NCBI GenBank assembly: GCA_030146905.1
Contig: JASLAV010001211.1
Location: 1 to 5,910, forward strand
Source: Lentzea sp.
GTDB lineage: Bacteria; Actinomycetota; Actinomycetes; Mycobacteriales; Pseudonocardiaceae
Direction of reading: 5' to 3'
Length of the DNA: 5,910 nucleotides
Part shown: positions 1 to 5,910 of the stretch, in pieces
Layout of the letters: each line of letters opens with the position of its first letter
Numbering within the stretch: the first letter of the stretch is position 1
Notes under the pieces: generated by a model
Databases searched by the model: none
The model's input: the letters and a program-made list of their open reading frames with translations, nothing else
Told to the model about the DNA's origin: nothing
Made by a program: the position numbers and the translations under genes

Positions 1-146
1 GGCAGGTCCGTCATGCCGCACGCGTGGATCATGCGGACGACGACTTTCGCGACGTCGCCGGGGAACCTGGTGAGGTCCGACTCCGCGCGAATGGTGGCGA
101 AGGACCGGCGGTAGATCTCCGCGCCGTCCTTGATGTACTCCGTCAC
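1..146 (-). CDS. cobH: Precorrin-8X methylmutase, N-terminal part (cut by window edge)
   Basis: This gene starts at a GTG (146-144) and runs off the left edge, leaving 48 codons. The visible protein begins (M)[18 protein letters not shown] and continues with a segment ending [11 protein letters not shown]. This is the typical N-terminus of the CobH/CbiC family, which moves the C-11 methyl group to C-12 to turn precorrin-8X into hydrogenobyrinic acid. H41, in the RMIHACG stretch, matches the position of the conserved catalytic histidine of the family. The GTG overlaps the cobG stop as GTGA, and a GAGGAG ribosome binding site (157-152) lies 5 nt upstream inside the end of cobG. Translation is therefore probably coupled to cobG. 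The order cobG-cobH is usual in actinobacterial cob clusters, and more cob genes are expected beyond the edge. The family is clear; the rest of the gene cannot be judged. Confidence 0.93.
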   Translation of the reverse strand, partial: MTEYIKDGAEIYRRSFATIRAESDLTRFPGDVAKVVVRMIHACGMTDL

Positions 147-1138
147 CTGATCTCCTCGTAGCCGTCGCCGGTCGCGACGAACTCGATCACATCACCGGCC
201 GGGCGACCACATCGGCGTGAGCAACCCGACCAGTGCACCGGGCGGTTGTGCGGGGTGCCCAGCCAGGCGCGGGCGTCGGCCCGCACGTCGGAGAGCGACT
301 TCGCGCAGCCGGGCCGCCCGGTGCAGGCGCTGACGCCGTGCCACGGCGATTCCGGGTCCGTGATCAGGCCGGACGTGTCGGTGCCCGGTGGCACGACCAG
401 GCTGCGCCACGGGGTCAGGCGGATCGCGACGCCGGCGAGCTGGTGCGCGTCGAGCCGGCCCAGTGGAACGCCTGGTGTCGAAGGCGAAGGTGCGACAGGA
501 GTCACAGCCGGGATGATCCGCTGGGCGCCGGTGGCGCCGAAGTGCTCGGTGATCTTTCGCACACCGCCGTCCACTTCGGACAGGCGCCACGCGGTTCCGC
601 GCATCGACTGGAACAGCCTGGCCGCCGTGACGAGAGCGTCGACGGGATCGTGAACCCGGACACCTGTATCGGTACCGGCCAGCAGGAGGACGTCCCCGAC
701 CAGGCCGAGGTCGCCACCCAGCCCGCTCACCGACGCGCCGACCGTGACCAGGAAACGCCCTGGTAGCGAGGCCAGTTCCGGGTCCGCGCACAGGGCCGCG
801 TCCAGTGCGTCGACCAGGTCCTGGTTGTCGTCCAGGGGAGCCGCGACGATGTTGCGGATGCGCTCGTGCGACCAGGAGGGCAGCAGACCCGCCGCACGCA
901 TCCGCTCACCCAGCTCCACCCCGTCCGCGAGCCCCCTGATCTGGAGGTTCGCGCGCGAGGTCAGCTCGACCGAGCCGTTCCCCAGCTCGGCGGCGGCAAG
1001 GCGGACGGCATCCCACTGAGCAGCGGAAAGGGTGCCGCCCGGCACCCGGATGCGCGCCAGCCCGCCGTCGGCTGCCTGGTGCAGCTCGACGGCGCCGGGG
1101 CAGGCGTCCGGGTGACCCCGATAAATCCCACTGGGCAT
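143..1138 (-). CDS. cobG: Precorrin-3B synthase
   Basis: CobG is the O2-dependent monooxygenase of the aerobic cobalamin route; it converts precorrin-3A to precorrin-3B, preparing ring contraction. The 331-residue protein has the nitrite/sulfite-reductase-like layout. A ferredoxin-like half (about residues 25-70) ends in [13 protein letters not shown], and [13 protein letters not shown] follows at about 92-104. A C-terminal four-cysteine set follows as C272-X5-C278 (CTGRPGC) and C306-X3-C310 (CSRRC), the expected ligands of a [4Fe-4S] cluster. The protein stops soon after the last cysteine, so it is shorter than the roughly 460-residue Pseudomonas denitrificans enzyme but near actinobacterial lengths. 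The open frame continues upstream to 1225, but those 29 extra codons lie opposite the riboswitch and look unrelated, so the ATG at 1138 was chosen ([16 protein letters not shown]). No good ribosome binding site precedes it, and a leaderless start is likely. The TGA stop overlaps the cobH GTG. Confidence 0.93.
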   Translation of the reverse strand: MPSGIYRGHPDACPGAVELHQAADGGLARIRVPGGTLSAAQWDAVRLAAAELGNGSVELTSRANLQIRGLADGVELGERMRAAGLLPSWSHERIRNIVAAPLDDNQDLVDALDAALCADPELASLPGRFLVTVGASVSGLGGDLGLVGDVLLLAGTDTGVRVHDPVDALVTAARLFQSMRGTAWRLSEVDGGVRKITEHFGATGAQRIIPAVTPVAPSPSTPGVPLGRLDAHQLAGVAIRLTPWRSLVVPPGTDTSGLITDPESPWHGVSACTGRPGCAKSLSDVRADARAWLGTPHNRPVHWSGCSRRCGRPAGDVIEFVATGDGYEEIR

Positions 1139-1151
1139 AGGTCGGACTGTA
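1139..1151 (-). promoter_or_regulatory. Candidate -10 box for a leaderless cobG transcript
   Basis: On the minus strand TACAGT (1151-1146) is followed by 7 nt and then the cobG ATG. It fits the TAnnnT form of actinobacterial -10 boxes, at the distance that would put the first transcribed base on or next to the A of the ATG. No Shine-Dalgarno sequence lies in front of this ATG, which agrees with a leaderless mRNA. No convincing -35 hexamer was found 16-19 bp upstream. The assignment rests on the -10 box and the missing ribosome binding site only. Confidence 0.35.
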
Positions 1152-1160
1152 ACCCGCCGG

Positions 1161-1270
1161 TTAGGGTGAGCCCGAACGACGAAGCGCAGGAGGAAGCCGG
1201 TGCGAATCCGGCGCGGTCCCGCCACTGTGACCAGCGAACTCGCTGGGAGTCAGGAACTCCGCTTCGCCGC
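1161..1270 (+). ncRNA. Cobalamin riboswitch upstream of cobN
   Basis: The sequence carries the conserved core of the cobalamin (B12) riboswitch class. From 5' to 3' these are AGGAAGCCGGTGCGAATCCG (1191-1210), CGGTCCCGCCACTGTGA (1214-1230, with the hallmark GCCACTG) and the B12 box AGTCAGGAACTCCGC (1248-1262). Helices visible by eye are GCCGG/CCGGC (1196-1200 with 1208-1212, loop TGCGAAT), CCAGCG/CGCTGG (1231-1236 with 1241-1246), and an outer CGAAGCG/CGCTTCG pairing (1180-1186 with 1260-1266). The outer limits are approximate. It lies on the sense strand of cobN, 45 nt before its start. The region downstream has no hairpin followed by a U run, so control of translation by masking the ribosome binding site is more likely than termination. 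High B12 would be expected to lower CobN synthesis. Confidence 0.93.
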
Positions 1271-1309
1271 GACCCGCAACTTGGGGCGAGGACCCCACGA
1301 GGGATGGAG
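1262..1309 (+). promoter_or_regulatory. Expression platform and ribosome binding site of cobN
   Basis: Between the B12 box and the cobN start there are two mutually exclusive pairings. One is CTTCGCC/GGCGAGG (1262-1268 with 1285-1291, one G-U pair). The other is a TGGGG/CCCCA hairpin (1282-1286 with 1293-1297). The segment TTCGC (1263-1267) is also complementary to GCGAA in the first aptamer loop (1202-1206), as expected for the kissing loop of this class. The ribosome binding site is GATGGAG (about 1304-1309), 5 nt before the GTG. The pairings are read directly from the sequence; how they switch is an inference. Confidence 0.5.
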
Positions 1310-1314
1310 CCTGC

Positions 1315-4300
1315 GTGATCCTGCTGCTGTCGACCTCCGACACCGACCTGCTGTCGGCGCGTGCGAGTGGCGCCGAGTACCGGCTCGGCAACCCCTCCCG
1401 ACTCACGACCGACGACCTGCCCGCGCTCGTCGAGGGCGTCGACCTGGTCCTCGTGCGCATCCTCGGCGGCCGCCGGATGTGGGAGGAGGGTCTCGACCGG
1501 CTGCTCGCGAGCGGGCTGCCGGTGGTCGTCCTCGGCGGTGAGCAGCAGCCGGACGCGGCGCTCATGGAGCTGTCCACGGTGCCGGGCGGCGTCTGCGCGG
1601 AGGCGCACCTCTACCTCGCCCACGGCGGTCCGGCGAACCTCGCCGAGCTGCACAAGTTCCTCTCCGACACCGTTCTGCTGACCGGTCACGGGTTCGCCGC
1701 CCCGGAGGCCACGCCCACGTGGGGCGTGCTGGAGCGCGAAAGCGCGGGCGAAGGCCCCACGGTCGCGGTGCTCTACTACCGCGCGCACCACGTCGCGGGG
1801 AACACGGCGTTCGTGCACGCGTTGTGCGACGCGATCGAGGCCAAGGGCGGCAGGGCGCTGCCGGTCTACTGCTCGTCGCTGCGCACCGCGGAACCCGAGC
1901 TGCTCGAGACGCTGGGGCAGGCCGACGCGCTGGTCGTCACGGTGCTCGCCGCCGGTGGCACGAACCCCGCGAAGGCCTCCGCCGGTGGCGACGACGAGGC
2001 GTGGGACGTCGGCGCGCTGGCGGCGCTGGACGTACCGATCCTGCAGGGCCTGTGCCTCACGTCGAGCCGCGAGTCGTGGGACTCCAACGACGACGGGCTG
2101 TCTCCCCTGGACACCGCGACCCAGGTCGCGATCCCCGAGTTCGACGGCAGGATCATCACCGTCCCGTTCTCCTTCAAGGAGATCGACTCCGACGGCCTCA
2201 CCGTCTACGTGGCCGACCCGGAACGGGCGCTGCGGGTCGCGGGCATCGCCGTGCGCCACGGCCGCCTGCGCCACATCCCCGTCGCCGAGCGCAAGATCGC
2301 CGTGATGCTGTCGGCGTACCCGACCAAGCACTCCCGCATCGGCAACGCGGTCGGCCTCGACACGCCCGCCTCCACCGTCCGGCTGCTCAAGGCCATGAGG
2401 GACCACGGCTACGACATCGGTGACGAGCTGCCCGGCGTCGACGAGCTCGACGGCGACAAGCTGATCCACGCGCTGATCGCCGCCGGTGGCCAGGACGCGG
2501 ACTGGCTGACGCAGGAGCAGTTCGAGAGCAACCCGGTGCGCATCGGCGCGGCGGACTACCGGGAGTACTACGACACGCTGCCGGAGGACTTCCGCGAGTC
2601 GATGCAGGAGCACTGGGGCGAGGCGCCGGGCACCCTCTTCGTCGACCACTCGAAGTCGAAGGACGGCGAGATCGTCCTGGCGGCGCTGCGGTCCGGCAAC
2701 GTCACCGTGATCGTCCAGCCGCCGCGCGGGTTCGGCGAGAACCCGATCGCGATCTACCACGACCCGGACCTGCCGCCGTCGCACCACTACCTCGCGGCGT
2801 ACCGGTGGATCGAGTCGTCGTTCGGCGCGGACGCCGTGGTGCACGTCGGCAAGCACGGCAACCTGGAGTGGCTGCCCGGCAAGACCGTCGGCATGTCGGC
2901 GTCCTGCGGCACGGACGCGGCGCTCGGCGACCTGCCGCTGATCTACCCGTTCCTCGTCAACGACCCCGGTGAGGGCACGCAGGCCAAGCGGCGCGCGCAC
3001 GCCACGCTGGTCGACCACCTCGTGCCGCCGATGGCCCGCGCCGACAGCTACGGCGACATCGCACGGCTGGAGCAGCTGCTCGACGAGTACGGGAACATCT
3101 CGGCGATGGACCCGTCCAAGCTGCCCGCGATCCGCGCGCAGATCTGGACGTTGATCCAGGCCGCGAAGCTCGACCACGACCTGGGCCTGGACGACCGCCC
3201 GCACGACGCGGAGTTCGACGAGTTCCTGCTGCACGTCGACGGCTGGCTGTGCGAGGTCAAGGACGTCCAGATCCGCGACGGCCTGCACGTCCTCGGCGAG
3301 GCGCCGACCGGCGACGTCCGCGTCAACCTGGTGCTCGCGATGTTGCAGGCACGGCAGATGTGGGGCGGCCAGGTCGCCGCGCTGCCCGGCCTGCGCGAGG
3401 CTCTCGGCCTCACCACGACGACCCGTGACGACGTCGACGCGGTCGAGGAACAGGCCCGCGCGCTCGTCCAGGCGATGGAGGACGCGGGCTGGGACCGCGA
3501 CGTGGCCAGGACCCTGCACGAGTCGGAGGACGTCCAGAGGATCCTGGAGTTCGCGGCGGTCGAGGTCGTGCCGAGGCTCGCGCGCACCACGGACGAGATG
3601 ACGAACGTGCTGCACGCGCTGGACGGCGGCTACATCCCGGCCGGCCCGTCCGGTTCGCCGTTGCGCGGCCTGGTGAACGTGCTGCCGACCGGCCGCAACT
3701 TCTACTCCGTCGACCCGAAGGCCATCCCGTCGCGCCTCGCGTGGGAGACCGGCCAGGCGATGGCCGACTCGCTGCTGGCCCGCTACCGCGACGAGAACGA
3801 CGGTGAGTGGCCGCCCTCGGTGGGTCTGTCGGTCTGGGGCACGTCCGCGATGCGCACGGCCGGCGACGACATCGCCGAGGTGTTCGCGCTGATGGGCGTG
3901 CGGCCGGTGTGGGACGACCAGTCCCGCCGCGTCACCGGGCTCGAGGTGATCTCGCTGGAGGAGCTGGACAGGCCGCGCGTCGACGTCACGGTCCGCATCT
4001 CCGGTTTCTTCCGCGACGCCTTCCCGCACGTCGTGTCCATGATGGACGACGCGGTGCAGCTGGTGGCCGCGCTCGACGAGCCGGCGGACCGGAACTTCGT
4101 GCGCGCGCACATGCTCAAGGACCTCCAGGAGCACGGCGACGAGCGCAGGGCGACGCTGCGGATCTTCGGGTCCAAGCCGGGCGCGTACGGCGCCGGTGTG
4201 CTGCCGTTGATCGACAGCCGCAACTGGCGCGACTCGTCGGACATCGCCGAGGTGTACGCGGTGTGGGGCGGTTACGCGTACGGCCGCGGGGTCGACGGTG

Positions 4301-4878
4301 TGGCGGCGCGCGAGGACATGGAGTCGGCCTACCGGCGGATCGCGGTGGCGGCCAAGAACATCGACACCCGCGAGCACGACATCGCCGACTCGGACGACTA
4401 CTTCCAGTACCACGGCGGCATGGTCACGATGGTGAAGACGCTGACGGGCAAGGCACCCGCCGCGTACGTCGGCGACAGCACGCGTCCCGAAGCGGTGCGG
4501 ACCCGCACGCTGACCGAGGAGACCTCGCGGATCTTCCGCGCCCGCGTGGTGAACCCGCGCTGGGTCGGGGCGATGCGCCGGCACGGGTACAAGGGCGCGT
4601 TCGAGCTGCAGGCGACGGTCGAGTACCTGTTCGGGTACGACGCCACGACCGGTGTCGTCGCGGACTGGATGTACGAGAAGCTGACCGAGACCTACGTGCT
4701 CGACCCGGAGACCCGCAAGTTCCTGCAGACCTCGAACCCGTGGGCGTTGCACGGCATCGCCGAGCGGCTGCTGGAGGCGGCGGAGCGCAAGATGTGGGAG
4801 CACCCCGATCCGTCCACTTTGGACGCCCTGAGGTCGGCCTACCTGGAGACCGAGGGCGAGCTGGAGGACGGCGCCTGA
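1315..4878 (+). CDS. cobN: Cobaltochelatase large subunit CobN
   Basis: CobN is the porphyrin-binding subunit of the ATP-dependent aerobic cobaltochelatase and is related to the Mg-chelatase H subunit. With AAA+ partners (CobS/CobT or ChlI/ChlD-like proteins, not in this window) it inserts Co2+ into hydrogenobyrinic acid a,c-diamide in the cytoplasm. The 1187-residue protein is full length for the family. Recognisable stretches are VAVLYYRAHH (150-159), AYPTKHSRIGNAVGLD (from 334), HVGKHGNLEWLPGK (from H510, with the HxGxHG motif of this superfamily at H510 and H514), VWGGYAYGRG (from 983), FQYHGGM (1030-1036) and RHGYKG (1089-1094). The GTG start at 1315 is supported by GGAG 5 nt upstream and by the usual N-terminus MILLLSTSDTDLL. 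The gene stands alone behind the cobalamin riboswitch and is divergent from cobG. Its 3' end overlaps the convergent regulator gene by 40 bp. No frameshift or missing segment was seen. Confidence 0.96.
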   Translation: MILLLSTSDTDLLSARASGAEYRLGNPSRLTTDDLPALVEGVDLVLVRILGGRRMWEEGLDRLLASGLPVVVLGGEQQPDAALMELSTVPGGVCAEAHLYLAHGGPANLAELHKFLSDTVLLTGHGFAAPEATPTWGVLERESAGEGPTVAVLYYRAHHVAGNTAFVHALCDAIEAKGGRALPVYCSSLRTAEPELLETLGQADALVVTVLAAGGTNPAKASAGGDDEAWDVGALAALDVPILQGLCLTSSRESWDSNDDGLSPLDTATQVAIPEFDGRIITVPFSFKEIDSDGLTVYVADPERALRVAGIAVRHGRLRHIPVAERKIAVMLSAYPTKHSRIGNAVGLDTPASTVRLLKAMRDHGYDIGDELPGVDELDGDKLIHALIAAGGQDADWLTQEQFESNPVRIGAADYREYYDTLPEDFRESMQEHWGEAPGTLFVDHSKSKDGEIVLAALRSGNVTVIVQPPRGFGENPIAIYHDPDLPPSHHYLAAYRWIESSFGADAVVHVGKHGNLEWLPGKTVGMSASCGTDAALGDLPLIYPFLVNDPGEGTQAKRRAHATLVDHLVPPMARADSYGDIARLEQLLDEYGNISAMDPSKLPAIRAQIWTLIQAAKLDHDLGLDDRPHDAEFDEFLLHVDGWLCEVKDVQIRDGLHVLGEAPTGDVRVNLVLAMLQARQMWGGQVAALPGLREALGLTTTTRDDVDAVEEQARALVQAMEDAGWDRDVARTLHESEDVQRILEFAAVEVVPRLARTTDEMTNVLHALDGGYIPAGPSGSPLRGLVNVLPTGRNFYSVDPKAIPSRLAWETGQAMADSLLARYRDENDGEWPPSVGLSVWGTSAMRTAGDDIAEVFALMGVRPVWDDQSRRVTGLEVISLEELDRPRVDVTVRISGFFRDAFPHVVSMMDDAVQLVAALDEPADRNFVRAHMLKDLQEHGDERRATLRIFGSKPGAYGAGVLPLIDSRNWRDSSDIAEVYAVWGGYAYGRGVDGVAAREDMESAYRRIAVAAKNIDTREHDIADSDDYFQYHGGMVTMVKTLTGKAPAAYVGDSTRPEAVRTRTLTEETSRIFRARVVNPRWVGAMRRHGYKGAFELQATVEYLFGYDATTGVVADWMYEKLTETYVLDPETRKFLQTSNPWALHGIAERLLEAAERKMWEHPDPSTLDALRSAYLETEGELEDGA

Positions 4879-5516
4879 TCCAGCCGGACGCAGCACCGTC
4901 CCGGTGACGGGTCGAGGCGCGCGGTCACCCCGTCCGCCTCGATCCCGTCCAGCAGTCCGCTGACGAGGCAGAGGTTCATGCCGCACACCAGCCGGGTGTG
5001 CCGCTGGGCCAGGCTGTGGAACGGGCAGTTGCCCAGCAGGATCGAGCAGCCGTTCTCGCGCGGCTCGAAACCGAGGTCCGCCAACGCCTCGGTGACCTCA
5101 CCGCTCGCGGACGCGGCCAGGTCGGAGCCCCATTCGTAGGCGCGCCGGTTCAGCACCTCGCGCACGGGCTCGCCGCTGCTCTCCGCCTCCACCAGCGCGT
5201 CCGCGAGCAGGTGGCTCGCGGCCTCGTACCGCCGGTCGGGCAAGCAGACCTCGATCTGCCCCTCCGACCGCTGGTAGAGCTTCGCCGGCCGGCCCGCTCC
5301 CGGGCCGGTGCGCCCGGTCCGGCGCTGACGCACGACGGTGAGCAATCCCATCTCGACCAGCTTGTCGAGGTGGAACGCGGCCGTCGTCCTGGGCAGCTCC
5401 ACGGCCTGTGCGGCCTCGTCCTTGCTGATGGGCGCGGTCTGGCGCACCACGAAGTCGTACAGCCTGCGCCGGGTCGGCTCGTCGAGAGCCGCGACGGCGG
5501 CCACGGGATCGGCCAT
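4839..5516 (-). CDS. Winged-helix regulator with cysteine-rich sensor domain (SufR-like, COG2345 type)
   Basis: A 225-residue DNA-binding protein. Residues 1-85 form an ArsR/MarR-like winged helix: LDEPTRRRLYDFVV at 11-24, recognition-helix region LPRTTAAFHLDKLVEMGLL at 41-59, and a wing with GPGAGRPAKLY at 71-81. The C-terminal half holds C157, C164 (NCPFH), C178 and C183 (VCGMNLC), and the pair C208-C209 (RCCVRL). This spacing resembles the Fe-S-binding SufR-type regulators, so a metal or Fe-S sensor is likely; the ligand is not proven. The tail after CCVRL (213-225, Ser-rich) is encoded opposite the last codons of cobN and may be a read-on extension. The ATG at 5516 was chosen because the usual LDEPTRRRLY helix follows closely. 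A TAnnnT -10 box ends 6 nt upstream, suggesting a leaderless mRNA; AGGAG is present but 12 nt away, which is too far to be ideal. It is divergent from folE, so folE and its own gene are the likely targets. Confidence 0.82.
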   Translation of the reverse strand: MADPVAAVAALDEPTRRRLYDFVVRQTAPISKDEAAQAVELPRTTAAFHLDKLVEMGLLTVVRQRRTGRTGPGAGRPAKLYQRSEGQIEVCLPDRRYEAASHLLADALVEAESSGEPVREVLNRRAYEWGSDLAASASGEVTEALADLGFEPRENGCSILLGNCPFHSLAQRHTRLVCGMNLCLVSGLLDGIEADGVTARLDPSPGRCCVRLDQAPSSSSPSVSR

Positions 5517-5528
5517 TTCTAAAACCTA
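5517..5528 (-). promoter_or_regulatory. Candidate -10 box for the regulator gene
   Basis: On the minus strand TAGGTT (5528-5523) is followed by TTAGAA and then the ATG. The TAnnnT form with a 6-nt gap places the expected first transcribed base on the A of the ATG. The -35 region is weak: CTGGCC, 18 bp upstream, matches TTGACA at only three positions. A poor -35 would fit a weak or activator-dependent promoter. Confidence 0.45.
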
Positions 5529-5534
5529 CTCCTG

Positions 5535-5564
5535 TTGACTGAATTCGGCCAGCGGACCTACCGT
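5535..5564 (+). promoter_or_regulatory. folE promoter
   Basis: TTGACT (5535-5540) and TACCGT (5559-5564) are separated by 18 bp and match the actinobacterial housekeeping pattern TTGAC(n)/TAnnnT. The -10 box ends 6 nt before the folE ATG, so the transcript probably starts at the ATG and has no leader. No purine-rich ribosome binding site is present between 5550 and 5570, which supports this. The promoter lies wholly within the 54-bp gap shared with the divergent regulator gene, so an operator here would affect both. Confidence 0.65.
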
Positions 5565-5570
5565 GGCGGC

Positions 5571-5910
5571 ATGGACGTCGAAGGCGCGCAGAAGGCGGTC
5601 ACGGACCTGCTCAAGGCGCTGGGCAAGGACCCCTACTCGGTCCACCTGGCCGACACGCCGCGCCGCGTCGCCGAGGCCTACGCCGAGCTCCTGACCCCGC
5701 GGACGTTCAACCTCACGACGTTCCCCAACGACGAGGGGTACGACGAGCTCGTGCTCGCCCGCGGGATTCCCGTGCAGTCGTTGTGCGAGCACCACATGCT
5801 GCCGTTCCACGGCGTCGCGCACGTCGGGTACCTGCCGGGGGAGCGGATCCTCGGCCTGTCGAAGCTCGCGCGGGTCGTCGAGATGTTCGCCCGCGACCTG
5901 CAGGTGCAGG
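5571..5910 (+). CDS. folE: GTP cyclohydrolase I, N-terminal part (cut by window edge)
   Basis: The gene starts at ATG 5571 and runs off the right edge after 113 codons. FolE opens the ring of GTP to give 7,8-dihydroneopterin triphosphate, the first step to folate and other pterins. The visible sequence has [15 protein letters not shown] (27-41), the zinc-site motif [10 protein letters not shown] (72-81, with C72 and H75 matching two of the three zinc ligands), [20 protein letters not shown] (84-103) and FARDLQVQ (106-113). The third ligand, a later cysteine, lies beyond the window. The segment before the core is short ([21 protein letters not shown]), without the long N-terminal extension of many FolE proteins. 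The gene is not next to other folate genes here but faces a cysteine-rich regulator. It may therefore be an extra, separately regulated FolE rather than the housekeeping copy; this is an inference. The symbol is by family, not by proven role. Confidence 0.93.
   Translation, partial: MDVEGAQKAVTDLLKALGKDPYSVHLADTPRRVAEAYAELLTPRTFNLTTFPNDEGYDELVLARGIPVQSLCEHHMLPFHGVAHVGYLPGERILGLSKLARVVEMFARDLQVQ

Noticed and set aside
233..766. A 177-codon plus-strand open frame opposite cobG.
   Set aside because: It is low-complexity, Arg/Gly/Asp-rich and fully antisense to the well-supported cobG.
1162..1167. TAGGGT as a -10 box for cobN.
   Set aside because: It would start the transcript inside the aptamer 5' side and remove needed sequence, and no -35 box fits.
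1139..1225. Upstream extension of cobG to an ATG at 1225.
   Set aside because: The added 29 codons lie opposite the conserved riboswitch core and are Arg-rich. The natural CobG N-terminus begins at the ATG at 1138.
1282..1297. TGGGG/CCCCA hairpin as an intrinsic terminator of the riboswitch.
   Set aside because: No T run follows; the next bases lead straight to the ribosome binding site. It is kept only as part of a translational expression platform.
3807..4907. A 366-codon plus-strand open frame overlapping cobN.
   Set aside because: It is an Arg/Gly/Ala-rich shadow in another frame of cobN, with no family resemblance.
4896..4910. CCGTC/GACGG hairpin after cobN as a terminator.
   Set aside because: The stem is only 5 bp, no T run follows on either strand, and it lies inside the regulator coding sequence. 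Such stems arise by chance in DNA this GC-rich.
961..4986. A 1341-codon open frame on the minus strand, antisense to cobN.
   Set aside because: It is rich in Arg, Val, His, Gln, Asp and Gly with no recognisable domain. It comes from the strong G/C bias of cobN third positions, which removes stops from the opposite strand. It also crosses the riboswitch and enters cobG in the wrong frame.

Overview
The window is GC-rich and gene-dense, with G/C-dominated third codon positions, GTG starts and start-stop overlaps. This fits a high-GC actinobacterium. The protein styles resemble Pseudonocardiaceae-like actinomycetes, but that placement is an inference and cannot be fixed without a search. No mobile element, CRISPR array, tRNA or rRNA was seen, and no gap between genes exceeds about 180 bases.

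Left part (1-1314): a minus-strand aerobic cobalamin (vitamin B12) cluster enters from the left edge. cobG (precorrin-3B synthase) is its first gene and overlaps the start of cobH (precorrin-8X methylmutase, cut by the window edge) in a 4-base GTGA coupling. A clear cobalamin riboswitch on the plus strand fills most of the cobG-cobN intergenic region.

Middle (1315-4878): cobN, the large subunit of the aerobic cobaltochelatase, is divergent from cobG and sits directly behind the riboswitch. An O2-dependent cobG together with a cobN points to the aerobic, late-cobalt-insertion route. The layout suggests that end-product B12 feedback acts on the cobalt insertion step. The cobG-cobH arm seems to start at or near its own ATG and so would not carry the riboswitch.

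Right part (4839-5910): a minus-strand winged-helix regulator with a cysteine-rich C-terminal domain (SufR-like, COG2345 type) converges on cobN and overlaps its 3' end by 40 bp. It is divergent, across only 54 bp, from a GTP cyclohydrolase I gene (folE) that runs off the right edge. Both of these genes have a TAnnnT -10 box ending 6 nt before the ATG, which suggests leaderless transcripts. A repeated ACCTAC hexamer overlaps both -10 boxes. The regulator-folE pair is the least routine part of the window: it may be a metal- or redox-responsive switch for a folE gene. The cob genes themselves are recognisable family members.
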